Of a DNA stretch of 64,000 nt, positions 21,179 through 34,883 are shown piece by piece. Position 1 is the first letter of the stretch; each line of letters opens with the position of its first letter. Source of the DNA: Corylus avellana (taxonomy: Eukaryota > Streptophyta > Magnoliopsida > Fagales > Betulaceae). The notes beneath the pieces are model-generated. The model was not told the origin of the DNA. It searched no databases and worked only from the letters and a program-made list of their open reading frames with translations. Location: positions 33,068,771-33,132,770 of the forward strand of contig NC_081543.1 in the NCBI RefSeq assembly GCF_901000735.1, in the 5' to 3' direction. A program made the translations under genes and the position numbers.

Positions 21179-21559
21179 CTGAAAAAGCATGCACCTTAAT
21201 TTCCCTCCCTGCATTACTAAATCATTGAAATGTGTTCAATTGTAATGGCGGTTGTGGCAAACAATTAATATACAATAATTTACTTTCATATATATTGTTA
21301 CACTTTATGTTCTAATTTCTTCTGTTTGTCGCTGTAAATTAGCGAGTGTTATTCGATGTATCTCACTCCAAGCGGATCTCGCATAGGTTGGACTCATTGT
21401 CCACGTCCAATGCACGATCTCACCAACTAGGCTACCGGAGTCTTCTTAGAATTTTCACGCTTCAAGTTTTAGGGTTCTTGATGGTAACCCTATAGATTAT
21501 GTTATGGCAAAGCTCTCACTCAATTGCGCTTGTCACACTCGAATGCAATACAAATTTTA

Positions 21560-22338
21560 GGTCTCGTTTGGTTCGCGGAATGTCTAGTCAATTGGAAAAA
21601 GAATAGATATTACTAAGAATAGAAGAGTGTGTAACAGAATAGTTATTCCTATTCCTTAATTTGGTAACAACACATGCAAAAATTAGAATTGAATCAAAAT
21701 TATGAAAACTCCCATATTATTATTATTATTTTCAAGCTCATAAAAAAAATTAAAAAACCTGAAATAAAATAGACAAAAGCGGTCTGGGGTAGCCGCGGCC
21801 ACCTCGATAAGCAACAGGGTTGGCCATGGCCACCCCATAGGAGCTCCATGGGTGGCCACGGCCAGCCTATAGGAGCTCCATGGGTGGCCACGGCCAGCCT
21901 ATAGGAGCTCTAGGGGTGGCCGCGACCACCCCAGAGGAGCTCTGAGGGTGGTCTCGGCCACCCCTGAAGCAAATTTGGGGGTGGCCGTAGCCACCCCAAG
22001 ATGCGATGGGGTGGTCTCACCACCCCTAGACGGGTCGTGTGTGGTCCCTCGAGGCATCTGAGGGTGGTGCGACTACCCTCGACCTGTTCTGTGGGTGGTT
22101 GACCACCTCAATGGGTGGTCAAGCCACCCACTTTTATTTTTTTTTATTTTGTTTTAAGTTTTTTTTTAAAAATTATATGAGTATTTTTGAAATATGTATT
22201 ATATCCTGTGTGTATAAGATTAATAGTCGCATGAGAATAAACTATTCCCAAGAATAGTGTGTTATCAAACAAAAGAATAGTTATACCTATGATTAGCTAG
22301 TCCATTCTAATGGTCTATTCCACAAACCAAACGAGACC
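21560..22338. mobile_element. Tourist-like element with minisatellite, copy 2
   Basis: Counterpart of 17300-18047 with cleaner GGTCTCGTTTGGTT termini and TTA flanks at 21557-21559 and 22339-22341. The GC-rich block has one extra unit: the ~30-bp segment with GGAGCTCCATGGGTGGCC occurs twice in a row (about 21839-21900) against once in copy 1. Confidence 0.75.
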
Positions 22339-23546
22339 TTAGTCTAGTTACCATAACGGTTCCCTAACTTTAATTTTATTGGAACTAGTGGCTCATATTA
22401 GAACATCAGTGGAAGGCCAAGTAGACGGGAGAGTGGGAGGATTTAGGGTTTTCTTATATATATGTTATGATGTAACCCTCAATCATTAATAGAAAAATAC
22501 AGTCGCACTCTCTGTGGACATAGACACATTGCCGAACCACGTTAAATCTGTGTCTCAACTCTCTCTTAATCCGTCTCTTTTCGATTCTATATTGCTCATC
22601 ATTGTTGTGCACAGTAACAAGAAGTTTCTTAACGCAGTTACTTGTCAAGCGCTTATCTAAGATCTCACATTCTGTGCAACTCTTACAAGTCTTATCTTAG
22701 CTAAGCTAAGGCAACATTCCCACACTTATTGATTAATAACTAATATACATACTTGTATTTATAAAACCTATTTTTAATAATACACCCGCATATGTATAAG
22801 TGAGTTAACGATTCAAACCGAACGAATCGAGTTGAATTTATTACAAGCCGAGGTCTCGATCATTATTGGAGGTGAGTCAATTTTAGCCGTACTAAGCCAA
22901 GCTGAATACAACCCCCACATAACCGTCCGTTAGATTAACGCATGCAAACAAAACATGCCTACTTTCGCTGGAAGTAGAAAGCTTTGTTGGGGCCTTTTCC
23001 ACGCATATCGCCTATGCCAAGTTGTCAAGAATATACTCCATATATGACTTTCTTTCTTTTAATTTATACGTTCTTTTTTCAACTCTCTATATAATTAGAA
23101 TTATTTGACATGTGATGAGTACCTTTCAAAAGGATAGATTCCATGTGGGTCTTTATTTGGAGGTTTTGCGATTCTCCAACCCCACTTGTAACAAAAATCA
23201 AAAGTTGTTGAGTAAGTTTTAACTTGAACCAAACAGAGAATTCAACAAGCTTAGCATTAAAAGAATGAAAATTCAACGCCCAAAAATGGTATATTCATCA
23301 AGCCTCTTGAAAAAAATATAAGATTGCCTTCTCTCGACCTTGAAAATTTTTCTTTACTTGTCATTAGAGAAATCGACATTATTGGCAAAAAATTTCAGAA
23401 AGATCGAAATTGATCAGTCAGATTACATCAACACATTGTCACGAACTCACGAGGGGCGTACGTATTTTAGTTTCTGTTTCAAACCTCATAGATTTAGGCT
23501 AAAAGAAGAAGAAGAAGAAGATGACAACGATTTCTCAAGGCGTTGA

Positions 23547-23823
23547 AGGTTTACAATTTTAAAATGTGTAATTTGAAAACGTAATTTTTAAAAATGCAAT
23601 TAAGTGTTTAGCAAAATCACAGTTTGAATTTTAAAATTGCAGTTTAGCTTATAAAATCGTGCGTTTCAAAAACTCATTCCCTTACTTGCAATTTGAAAAC
23701 ATAATTTTTTCTACGTTTTTAAATCGTAATTTTATTAAAAATGTAATCCAAAACGATCCATTTTTTGCAGTTTGGTTTAAAATTGCAGTTTTTGTTTAAA
23801 AAATCGCAATGTCAAATGCACTC
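23547..23823. mobile_element. Tourist-like MITE, copy 2
   Basis: Counterpart of the element at 19277-19554 in the second duplication copy, ending in GTCAAATGCACTC with TTA at 23824-23826. The left boundary is approximate. Confidence 0.55.
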
Positions 23824-24271
23824 TTAAACTTTTAGTTAAAACGCTGCATTTAAATTATTGGCGTTTAATATGCTATTGCCTACATCACTCCAAAACGACG
23901 CGTTTGAGGTTTTTATATTAGTGCTGACTTCTCAACTTTGTTTCTATAGCGACAACAATATATAAGCTTAAGAAAATGACAATGGATATAAGGGGTACTG
24001 TAGAACGTACAATCATACCTTTTAGAGTTTCCCCTCCAAGTTTCTCCTTCAAAGTCCTTCATTTCTTTTACTAGAACTCCCTTTCTCACGCTATAACTAT
24101 TCTTTTTTCAGAGTACTCAACTCACAACTCTCCATCTCTCGTCTCTAAAAAATGAAGAAGGCATTTTGCCTTCACTTCGTGTGCAAAATGTTTTGACATG
24201 GTGCACTAGTGTTTGAACGGGATATGCTTTCATTTGAATGGCATCGGGTCAAACACATTAAATTCACTTTA

Positions 24272-26470
24272 AGTTATCATCACATCACTCCATTCAAAAG
24301 TTGACATGTGGAAATATCGTTCCGATCGAATGGCACGTTAGCACATTTGAACGAGACTTGACGACTGACATTAAATTGAGCACCCAATCAATCTATTCCA
24401 CACATGATGAAATCTTGGCCGTCCATCTCATTCGAAGATTTGATCTTGGCTTGACACTTGGAGATGGTCTGTCGTTCAAACATCATTTTCCACTATTCAA
24501 ACGCGCTCCACCCAGGATTTAACAACCCACCCAAATACATAGCAAATCTTTTACATATCACTAGTTCAAGCCCGTGGTAACAATATGGTCTTTAAACTAC
24601 ATGTGTGCATATTGCATTAAACCACTAAACACACACACACTCACGTATTTTTATACCCTATTTAGTTGATAATTTAAGGTTTTGTAAAAGCACCCAAACA
24701 AGTTTTAAGGTGTTTAAATGCCCGGCTTGAAGATGTGGTAAATTAGGGTTTCAAAGCACTTACCTTTAGGGCTTCCAACCGTAATGATCGATCGTTCTTT
24801 AAAACCATTAAACGGTACAACTCTATACATAACGATTGATCATTACTTTAAAATGATTGAATGGTGGCGGTTTGCTTGCAAATGAAATTTGGCAATCTAG
24901 ATTATGATTTGCATAAGAGTTGCCTTCTTCTATTTATGGTTAAAAGTTAGGTTTTTTGGATAGATAAGCTTGACCTTGCTATGAAAGGTGTGAACCATTA
25001 GTGCTAGCTTTCATTTTAAACCCTAAAACAATGTTTAAACACCTACCTTTCCACACCTAAGAACATTTCCTTGGTTGTTTAACAATGATAACATGATTAT
25101 GGTAAGAAAGTTAGGACCTTTGGAGTTTTTAAGTTATGTTTGTAACTTTGATTATTTTTTAGCGTGTATGCATGTTGTGTGGATCCTCTAGGAGTGTGTG
25201 ACCTCTTGGGGCCTTGGGTAAGTGATAGATAAGGTTTTGTTAGGATGAATTGGGGACATTATGGGGCATACAGATAAAAAGACTTGAAGAACGATCGAAC
25301 GTTCTAGGTATGATCGAACGGTCCACGAAAGACGATTGATTGTTCTCGGCAGAAAGTGTAAAATTAGAGTTTTAAGTGCAAGATTATAATTTTTGCTTTG
25401 TATCGACTAATATTAGAGCATGGCTTGTAGAAATGAGAAGTTTGACCTTTTTGGTATGTTCGAGGTTGGATCCGAGTGTTCGAGGTAAGTAATTGCCAAT
25501 GGAAATGCCAAAAATGTTTTGTTATTAGGCACATATATCTTATCTATAAATTGTGCATTTTGATACTCATGCGTTTCATAAATTATGTTGTTAGCTTAAC
25601 ACTTTACAACTAATGATTTACTACTGCATTGATATTTATTGTTTAACATTAAATAAACTATGTTTGGCTATTTATAATTGTTATGTGACGTACCACCCAA
25701 GAAAAAAGAGGAGCAAAATCAGAGGTACATACACACAAATATATGGACTTGACCAATAGCCCCATACTAATAGATTTTAGATTGCCTTGGATTCAATGGC
25801 TAGAGTTACTAGTGTGACCATCCACAAATGACGGTCACACTCTAGAATATCATTAGTGATATGGATCACCCGGGCTCGAATTTGGTTAGACCATTATGAT
25901 GACTAGCTATTGTATCTCAGTGGGGCGCGGTGTTTTACAAAAGATTCTTACCAAGACACACCAACCTCATTGTAAGAAGGTTAAGGGTATGAATAGACTA
26001 TATGCGAAAGGTTATGGATTATTAATAATTTAACAAAAAATCCTAATAGATGGGTGATATTTATATCTCTAACCTTCTTTTTTCTCTCAATTAAAAAGAA
26101 TAAAAAATAAAATAAAACAGAATAGTTAAAGTTGGTAGCTAAAATTGAAAATAAAAAATAATTAAAATGAAATAAAAAATTATAATATTTTAAACTAAAA
26201 TAATGAAAAAATTAATGTGAAGAAGGCCACTGTGAGTCTGAATACTCTAAAAGTAGAATCGCTGTTGGAGTAAACTAATCGAACAAACAGAATAACAAAA
26301 ATAAAAATAAAAAATAAAAAATAATCAAACAAACTGAGAAAAAGTACAAAAAAAATTAAAAAAGAAAAAGAAAGAGAAGAAAATAAGAAAAAAGGGGGGG
26401 CCAAAATCATTTGTGTTTCGCGCAATAAAGCCTCCAGAAATTCGTCTAATCGTGCCTCCCTGCTTGGTGC
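24272..26470. other. Intergenic DNA with short inverted-repeat words, no gene recognised
   Basis: No protein similarity is recognisable. Between 24780 and 25350 variants of GATCGAACGTTC/GATTGATCATT recur at least five times, which suggests remains of an unidentified repeat such as an old LTR. The stretch 25800-25960, with GTGTGACCATCC and GACGGTCACAC inverted words, also looks repeat-derived. The end (26040-26400) is very A/T-rich. Confidence 0.4.
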
Positions 26471-26477
26471 TAGTTAT

Positions 26478-26520
<43 letters not shown>
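26471..26520. repeat. (CT)n microsatellite in the UBC13 leader region
   Basis: An almost pure CT array about 40 bases before the Ubc13-type start codon, probably in the 5' untranslated region or core promoter. CT-rich leaders are common in plant housekeeping genes, and this array is likely length-variable. Confidence 0.8.
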
Positions 26521-26523
<3 letters not shown>

Positions 26524-26560
26524 CCCTTCTGCGTTTTGCGTGCTCTGTAATCGACCTCGA

Positions 26561-29500
26561 ATGGCCAACAGTAATCTCCCCAAAAGAATCATCAAGGTTT
26601 GTATCTCGATCTCCTTCTCGATCCCCCTCTCAATTTCCCTGATCCCTCTCTCTGTTTGGAAACCCAGAAAACCACACAAAACAGAGTGAAAAACTCGCTT
26701 AGACCGAGCTGTATCTTAGATTTTACAACAATTTTTCGTTTTCTTTTCTGATCTTTCTCAACAACCAAACGGAGCTCCAGGATTGGTTGTCTTTTTGTTT
26801 GCTTTTATGTGTGATTCTTGGTTGTTTTTGATCATGGTCTTTTCTTGATCTAACAGGAAACTCAGCGTCTCCTAAGTGAACCAGGTAATATTTTCACTTC
26901 GATTTTCAGTATTCTTTTCTATTTTTGTTTTTCTACGATAGCTTCAGAATCCTAAATATACATATACATTTGCGCGCGCGCACAATCACACAAGAAAAAC
27001 ATATTTATATGTAGGGTTTTAAGGGTTTTGTTGGCTATCTAATTTGTGATCTACGGTTTCAGCGCCAGGAATTAGTGCATCGCCGTCGGAGGACAACATG
27101 CGATATTTTAATGTAATGATTCTTGGCCCGACGCAGTCTCCATACGAAGGTAATTAGTTGGACGCGTGCAATTGGAACTTCTTGTTTATCTTAGTGTTGT
27201 ATCTTGGTTGGCTATGCGTTCTTGAAGAAGTTTGCAGTTCTTTGAGACTGAATGCCAAAAGTATTTTGAAGAGTTCGTTGTTTTAGGTTGTTTCCAGATG
27301 TCAATATGCACTTTTGAATGAAATTTTTTGTGCACAGTTATGGGAAATGCCCGGCAGAACATTTTCTTTTTGAGGTGATATTTCCACCTTTGATATTAGA
27401 AAGCGGCTTTCAAAATGGGGTGGCCCTTAATTTTCATTACCTTTGCTTGCAAGTTCTGGCTCTATATATTGTGCGGAAGATCGATGTTAGAGACATGATG
27501 CAGGAATGCTAACTATATGTTTTTATGTTTTGATATATATACATATATATTTTTATAAGTACTCCTTGGTTTACATTTTCCTTTCTTAATCGTCTTAAAG
27601 GTCAATTAGTTTGGTTGAAAAATCTGAGTTATTATCTTAAATAGGCCATACATATGTAGCCGGTATCCTCCTGTACTGAAGAAATACATATATAAGTGGA
27701 TTACCATATTTATGTACCAATGTGTTATAGATCATCCCACATTTACATTATGTCCTGACAGTACATCAATAATTTATTTTTTCTTCATTTTTAAAAATTA
27801 AAATTGAGATAAACATTCTTATAAAATCCAATTTTAACTTAGTTGAAGGCCTTTTATTTAATATAAAACAGAGCAGGTTATGCGATTGTTTCTTATTCAT
27901 TCGTGATTATCTGAGCCACCTCTTGTTTACTGTGTTGGGAGCAAATTGTATTAGTGATTCTCTCTCTCTCTCTTTGCTTTTACATAAATGCTCTTCCAAG
28001 TGGTTATAAGAGCTAGTGGTTTCTTTTGAGTGATATAGCTTTCTGTTTGTCATTTGATAGAAATGAGAAGTAGTGTGGTTTTGAGCTCCCTGCCATAAAT
28101 TTCGTTCGACTATATCAATTGATAATCATGCTATTGGAATACCCATGGAAAGAGAGGCTAAACAAGGATATGATAAGCCTTTCACTGTTTAATTTGGGAG
28201 CCTTAAAGATCTCACCTTGGGAAGGGCATATGTTGCTTATGCTGGGAATATGTTTACAATCTTGTGAATAATTGTGGGCTTTGCTGATGTATGGCATCAA
28301 CAATATGTAACTGCATGAGCGTGGAGTGGCTTGCTGCTTGAGAAAGCATCTGTAAAGATCGATATTGAGACAGGTGTTGAAGCAATTAGTAACACATCCG
28401 CATATGCTTTGGGTTGTGATGCTATATGCAAAATTGATTCCTAGATAATTATCATATTGCTGCCAGTTTGTAAGTCCTTAGATTTCTATTATCAACTATG
28501 CTGTATTACTGTTGCAGTAACTTTTTAAAATTTGAGAAAGTTGCCTTTTTGTGCATTGTATTGATTAAATTTGTTCTGTGGTGGAACTGAGATAAACAGA
28601 AGTAATAGTATGTCGGAACTTGTTTATATTTTGATATTTTAGAGGGCAAGAAAATCCAATTATTACATTTTTCTTTTTTAGTCAAGATGTTGTCATTAGT
28701 GGTCTGTCTTGAGAAATTTACTTGAGGGGTAAAGTAAACAATCTCCTTTCCTTGCTCTCTCTCTCTCTAATATAATTTTCACTTTTTAGCAACATAATGT
28801 GTTCTCTTTTTGAAATATCTATTCAGGAGGGGTTTTCAAGTTGGAACTATTTCTTCCTGAAGAATATCCAATGGCTGCTCCCAAGGTACTTTGATTTGGG
28901 TTCATTTCCATCTGCACTGGGCTTTCTTGCGTTTGTTGGATGATGCTGTTTTCATTGTACATTTGGCTGTTGCCTTTGATAAATAAAGCACATTCCATTA
29001 AATGGTTAAAAGCTAGAACCTACTGCTGAGTGTGTGCTAAAATAACATTGCCGAGGGTAGAGTAGTATTTAGTCTTAACATGCAATGACACAAAGTATAA
29101 ATATTTTATGCCACATTGTTTGATATTTGTATGTTCATTTGAGAAACCTTGTCTTTCTGACCTTTACATCATCAGTATGTAGAGATTTATACTTATCAAG
29201 AAAAAAAATGTAGAGATTTATCGAATACATATTCTGAAATCCATTTTCAAAAAAAAAATGTTGACGTTCATTTGTTCCAAGCATTTATTGAATTCTTTAT
29301 GCTTTATGCTTTGAAATTTGGTGATATTCAATACCTTCTTGGTTGGTATAGCTAAAAGATGGAGTTTATACCAGACTGTTGAGAGTGCTTCAAACAGTGT
29401 ATTGAAGCTTAGGATCATAAATGTCCCCTGAAAGAATAGTTTTTGTAGGACACTAAGGTTATGTATTGATGGAGAAAAGAGACTTTAGCATTTTTGGGTT

Positions 29501-29846
29501 TCTGTTTGGGTTTATTAGATGTCAACAGAGAATATCTAGTGCAGGCTCAAGAAATTGAGTAAGAGCAGGTGGAGGAAGAAAATCTACTAAAGAAATTGAA
29601 GAAGTTGATGGAAGTTTGAGATAATATGTACAAAGAAAACCAATTATCTGCTCTCTCTCTGTGAGTCAAATTGAAGGTGATCAAGAATCTTTTGGTGTGA
29701 TTTAGAATTGCTTCAGAAGGAATACACCTTTCAGGGTTGCTTAAGCATGCCTAGGCACACTTGAAGTGCAAAGTGCTGGGAGAAAAAACACATTTAAGTC
29801 CTGATGCGAAGAGCATGTAATTTCAAGTACCTAAAGTGCAGAAAGC

Positions 29847-29918
<72 letters not shown>

Positions 29919-32152
29919 ACACACTCCCACTCTCACACTCCTAAGTTCATACACCTAGACGTGGGACTGAAAATCACCATTGGATTTGAAACCAATTCAA
30001 ACTCATTATTGATTAGTTGTACCAACTCTCTTCTTAGGGTGTACTGCACTACACGTAAGTATGTTTTTCTTATTTGAAGTCAAGAAGAAAGACACCACCA
30101 AAAGTTCAAGATGCCATTTCAAACAAGCATTTTTGTTAGCTCTCTGTTTCACTTAGAAACAAAGTGTAGATTTAGTGTTTTGATTGTTTAGTAGAGTAGT
30201 ATGTTATCACATTAGTTATCATAAACTTCAGTAGTTTTGTATTGAATACTGTATTTATCATCATTTGACAGTTTAGTTATGTGGCATTGATTCAACAAGA
30301 AGATCCTGCAGGGGAGAATGCTTATCTAGTAGACCTGAAGAACAAAAATGACGTGACATGTATTTGAAAAATATGTGCTTTACTTCGATGAGGTGCACGC
30401 TTCCGCCTTGCACTTAGGCTCCATGAGGCCTTTAAGATTTAAAGCATCTGTTATAGAGAGATTATCTAGTTGTTTGGGGACCAATTTTAGATAAAATTTC
30501 ACTTACAGATAGCCTCACATTGGTTTTTTGGGGGTGAAATCGTCCTGAGCAAGATTTCTAATAATTTTGAACCTGGTTATTGTCTTGTCTTTTCCTGGAA
30601 ACATTTCTTTCCCAAATGATGTCTGGAAATGTTTAATGCATGGAGTAGGGGCTCATTTAATTTTAAGATTCGATGTTCTGAAGAAAATGACTCCATGGTT
30701 TTTTTATACTTGGAATTCTATCTTGCTGAACCTCTTTTAGCCATTTCAACCTTTGTTTTTGGAGTATATCCCTATGTTGGTAGATGACTGCACATGCAAT
30801 CTGGGATTGAATCATGGATGGCTTGGTTTATTATGGGATATAATCATGGTATTAATAGCTACGAGAACTTGTTGATGTCACCCAGGGCAGTGGAAAGGGG
30901 TTTCTGTGTTCATGATACAGACTCGGCTGTTGTTGGGGTGGGATTGAGGTGCTTTATGGTTTCATATCCTGTAAAACAAACTCTTAAGAAATATATAGGA
31001 TTGGCAGATCAGGGCAGATTGGCACCCTAGAAGTCACCCTGTGAGACTCATTGGCTGGGCAATATCGAGTTTGTTTTCCCTGCTGTATATTGTGCTATGT
31101 CTCTTGTCATATTTTACCTGTGTCCCCCTGGTGCTAACATTATACAACTGATGTGTGCTTCTACATTTGTGTGCATCTATTGGTCAATGGTTTCTCCCTT
31201 ACTGTACCCCTTTTCGTAAATGGTTATGTTTGTGTGCACTTGTTTTTGTAATGTGTTCAATCTACCTTGTTTTCCTAGTCGTATGCATTTGCTGAGTTAA
31301 AACTATATTCTGTGTTACAGGTCCGATTTCTGACCAAAATATATCATCCTAACATTGACAAGGTAGGCTATGTTTGGTAATACTTTTGTACTCTTTTTAA
31401 GTATCATTAGTTATTGTTATATCTTGTGCCTCTTATGAAGCGAGTTATCTATGCAGCTTGGAAGGATTTGCCTTGATATTCTGAAAGACAAATGGAGCCC
31501 TGCTCTCCAAATAAGAACTGTACTTTTGAGGTATAATTAGCTAATGATCTGATAACTGTATCTATGCGCATGGTCTGGAATCTGTTCTCCTGAACAAAAT
31601 TGCTTGTAGGAAACAATTCATGGGCACATTAATTGCTCTTCGTAATATCAGAAAAAAATTGATTGACATATTATTTATATCCATGGGGAATTAAAAAAAA
31701 AAGGTCAAAAATATTTTTCAGCTGTTCATTTTAATTATCTTTCCCTTGTCAATCCAGCTTTGACCGACAGTAAAGTTTGAGAAAATTGATATTCCTTTGG
31801 AGAAAGCTACAGTATATGAGTTTGCATTATTTAGCAGACTTTTTAAGTATGTGTTTTTGTGGAGAAAAACTGAAATTGATAATATTGAAGTTGTTGGGAT
31901 TGTTTTTTTTTGTATATAGCATTCAAGCACTTCTGAGTGCCCCAAACCCTGACGATCCACTTTCTGAAAACATTGCCAAGCATTGGAAAACAAATGAGGC
32001 TGAAGCTGTTGAAACAGGTAATTTTGTTAGTCTCCACTTATCAGTTTCTTTAATTGAGGTAGTCGAATTAAAGTTCTCTCTTTCTTTGTGTTGTATTACC
32101 ATTGAACATTGCAGCGAAGGAGTGGACCCGTTTATATGCGAGTGGTGCCTGA
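26561..32152 (+). CDS. UBC13: Ubiquitin-conjugating enzyme E2, Ubc13 type (UBC35/36-like)
   Basis: Eight exons: 26561-26596, 26857-26884, 27063-27149, 28827-28885, 31321-31362, 31457-31530, 31920-32017, 32115-32152. All introns are GT-AG. They give 462 nt and a 153-residue protein, the normal Ubc13 length. The UBC fold is complete: HPN motif at 79-81, active-site Cys89 in [16 protein letters not shown], and C-terminal [12 protein letters not shown]. With a Uev1/MMS2 partner this family builds Lys63-linked ubiquitin chains in DNA-damage tolerance, iron-starvation root responses and immunity, in nucleus and cytosol. The sequence is nearly invariant across plants, so the call is secure. Intron 4 (28886-31320) is 2.4 kb and contains AT and GA microsatellites. 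The ATG sits just after a CT-rich leader. Confidence 0.97.
29851..29914. repeat. Compound (AT)n(GA)n microsatellite in UBC13 intron 4
   Basis: About 30 bases of AT followed directly by about 34 bases of GA, within the long fourth intron. Probably polymorphic, with no evident function. Confidence 0.9.
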
Positions 32153-33061
32153 TGACATGGTGGAAACTTTTGCTTCCCCAAAATGACATTAATGAAATGT
32201 ATGCTATTCACTGTCAATTTTAAATGAAATTTGGGACAATTGATCTTTGAACGATCGTTATTTTGATATTCTCTCAAAGCTTCTAGTGGCCACTTGTTAA
32301 TTGTTTTCCTCTAAATGAAGCATTGTGGAACTTGTGTAATATGTTCGGCCATTAATCTGGCAAAATATTATATATAATCATCACTTCTAGGTTGCTTTGG
32401 CCAAAATTATTATGCCATGTATTAACTAGATGTTTTGACCTATCTGTTGATCTTCTCCATTAATGCTCCACCCTTATGTGTTATATAAAAGCATTTTATA
32501 CATTGCTATGGATGTTTTTTGAAGCCACTGTCTGTCTTGCGGCCCTTTTCTGAAAATAATATATATATATTATGAAAATTATTTTTGGTATTGAAGTGGA
32601 AGCTTCTGGAAGCTTTGGACGTGTGAAACCAATCCTGTTCTTCAAGTTGACCTTGGCATCTGTTCTACAAATCATTGAATGTCAAATGGCAACTGTTCTG
32701 GTTTTGTTCCTCGTGTCCACAAAGGGTGCAATAGACATTTGGACGATGCCACAAGCATCCAACTTATTTTGAGTATTTTCGAATTGAATTGTATGATGCT
32801 GTGTTTTCCAAGAATGCCCGTTTTGATCGGTATACAAATGGGATTGAGATTCACAACTATTAGCTTGCAAGCAATCTTTGCGGCAAGAATGCCCGTGTTA
32901 AATCTTTGGATCTCAATCTGGTTTTTTATAGCGTAGAAAAAGACTAATCCCCAAGTTTAGCTATTGCACCCTATATTTCTTTCTGAAAAAACTCCAATTT
33001 AGATGGTTCTGTTAAGCTTGCCTTTGTAAATTTTCAATCTCTTCTTCAGCGAGCTTCCCTA
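32153..33061. other. UBC13 3' region, no further gene seen
   Basis: Contains the 3' untranslated region of the E2 gene. T-rich with a short AT run near 32565. Open frames are short and unconvincing. Confidence 0.4.
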
Positions 33062-33560
33062 GTTAGCTCTCAACTCCAACTTGAGCCTCGCCAACTTGGT
33101 GTATAGCGATCCTCCATACTTTTCTCAACCAAAAAGTAAGAATCTGAATGGTTTCGTAACTCGAGGCATCTTTAACAAGCTTCACTACCATGGAAGAGTT
33201 ATTAGAAACTCCAATCGGCAGCAATTGAGCCACAGAGCCTAGGAATAAGTTCTCCCACTTGATACTATCTAAGAGTATAATTCTCTCCTCTTTTGTTTGA
33301 CCAACTATAAAAACTGCCCATCAAATCTCAGATCTTCCACATATGAAATACTCGACCCAAATTGCTTATTATCCAAAAATTTAAGGTGAACCTTTTGGAT
33401 AGTAGCGAGATAACGATGAATGCCCTGCCCATATAGTTGAGGGCTTGAGGCTTTTAAATGTGCACCACTTAATGGTGCCATACATTGTTCACTATGTTTC
33501 AAAACCCTAATTTGGGCTTTTTTTTCGCTATTGCTTCAAAGATCCATCCCAAGGCTTATC
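33062..33560 (-). pseudogene. Degenerate coding fragment of unknown family
   Basis: Read on the minus strand, a broken but protein-like sequence is visible. A first segment (HLKASSPQLYGQ, then YVEDLRFDGQF) is followed, after a stop at ~33305, by a second open stretch of about 80 codons in one frame (from about 33303 to 33062). That stretch includes TKEERIILLDSIKWENLF and SYETIQILTFWLRKVW and ends in a stop. There is no start codon for this part. I do not recognise the family. The layout is reminiscent of gag-like proteins of plant retroelements, but this is a guess. Confidence 0.4.
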
Positions 33561-34848
33561 CATGAAGAGCCATGAGACAACAAATTACTTACAAGGAAGG
33601 GTGTTTGTATTACCATTGAATATGTATAATCTAATGAATTTCAAAAAAGATAGAAGAATAACACACCAAATGCATATCTATTTTCATATTGCTAACCATG
33701 TTTAAATTTATGAGTTTATCTGATATTTATGCGAAAAATAATTCGAGCACCCCAAATTTAACTGTGCTACGCAGATTAACTTAGTTGCTTGAGTGCACAG
33801 ATTTCTTTTAATTATCCCAACATATATGGAAGAAAAAAATTGCAAATGCAAAAGGTTTTTAATTCAGAACCCAACTTATCAGATAAGAGATGATTACTCT
33901 TGGTGAATAATTTGGGAAACACGTGATTTTCACATGCATTTTTAACACTGCAACCATTTTAAACATAAAATAATAGTGAATATTGGATAGTAGCACACGA
34001 GTAGTATTATGCCACATCAGCATGACGTGATTATGGTGTGAAAAACATCAATTTTCTTTTACACAAGATATCCTCATACTCTTCACAAAACATATTTTCA
34101 AATTGGAATTAAATAGCCGTTGACAAATCCATGCACCGAATTTCCTTTTTTGGGGGTGGATTAATTGTTTGAAAATCAAAAGCGATCCAAACGCTTGTAA
34201 AGTTAGTAGTAAGGAGGGTTTTTTTTTTTTCTTTTTTTTTTGGATGCAAAGCAAAAACGAATTGTCCGGTAGCCAATCAAGGGGCTCAACGCCGTTGAGA
34301 GAAACAAGAAAAAGATGACAAAACTCAATTCCAACGGCACACACCTACGTGGCCACCCCTCCGCTGATTAAGGTCCACTAAATTGACGGTGGTCACCGCA
34401 CACATTACATCGCCGACCAATTGCACTTTTTGACCTCCTTAATTACGCGGAAGAGAGAGAGAGAGAGAGAGCACTTTAAATGCCCACATGTGAACATCAA
34501 CCACCACCTCTCACACGGATTCCTCTCTCTCTCTGTCTCTCTCTGCCCCCACATTAAATCTTCTAAAGTACCCATTAAAGGTTATAATATAAGTTTATTG
34601 TTGAATAAACGAATAATTAGTGGGTGACAGAAGAATTACAAGCAAATGGAAGAGAGAAGAGCAATGAATGTGTCAACTACCCCAATCCACCCTTTCTTTA
34701 TTTGAAAACACATGTACTTTCTGGTTAGCAGATTCATGGCAATGCAGCTGGAATTAAAGAGAGCTTGAGAGAAATGGAAATTGTAGGGGAAAAATTGGGA
34801 ATTTTTTTATTGATGGAATTGTTTAGGAGAAGAAACAACAACAACAAC

Positions 34849-34883
<35 letters not shown>

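Larger units (their letters stand above)
20104..24271. repeat. Tandem duplication, right copy (~4.17 kb)
   Basis: This is the counterpart of 15865-20003. It begins exactly at the gap edge, inside exon 1. Small indels and substitutions are scattered through non-coding DNA, for example an extra minisatellite unit near 21850-21905 and the loss of a few bases near 23190 and 23275. Exon 2 is unchanged. Confidence 0.93.

Noticed and set aside
20104..24271. Calling the second Ole e 1-like copy a pseudogene because it lacks a start codon
   Set aside because: The missing 5' end coincides with the N gap; the visible coding sequence is intact.
15865..24271. Paired ~4.2-kb repeats as LTRs of a giant retrotransposon
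   Set aside because: They contain an ordinary gene with an intron and have no TG...CA ends, primer-binding site or internal pol; they directly abut a gap.
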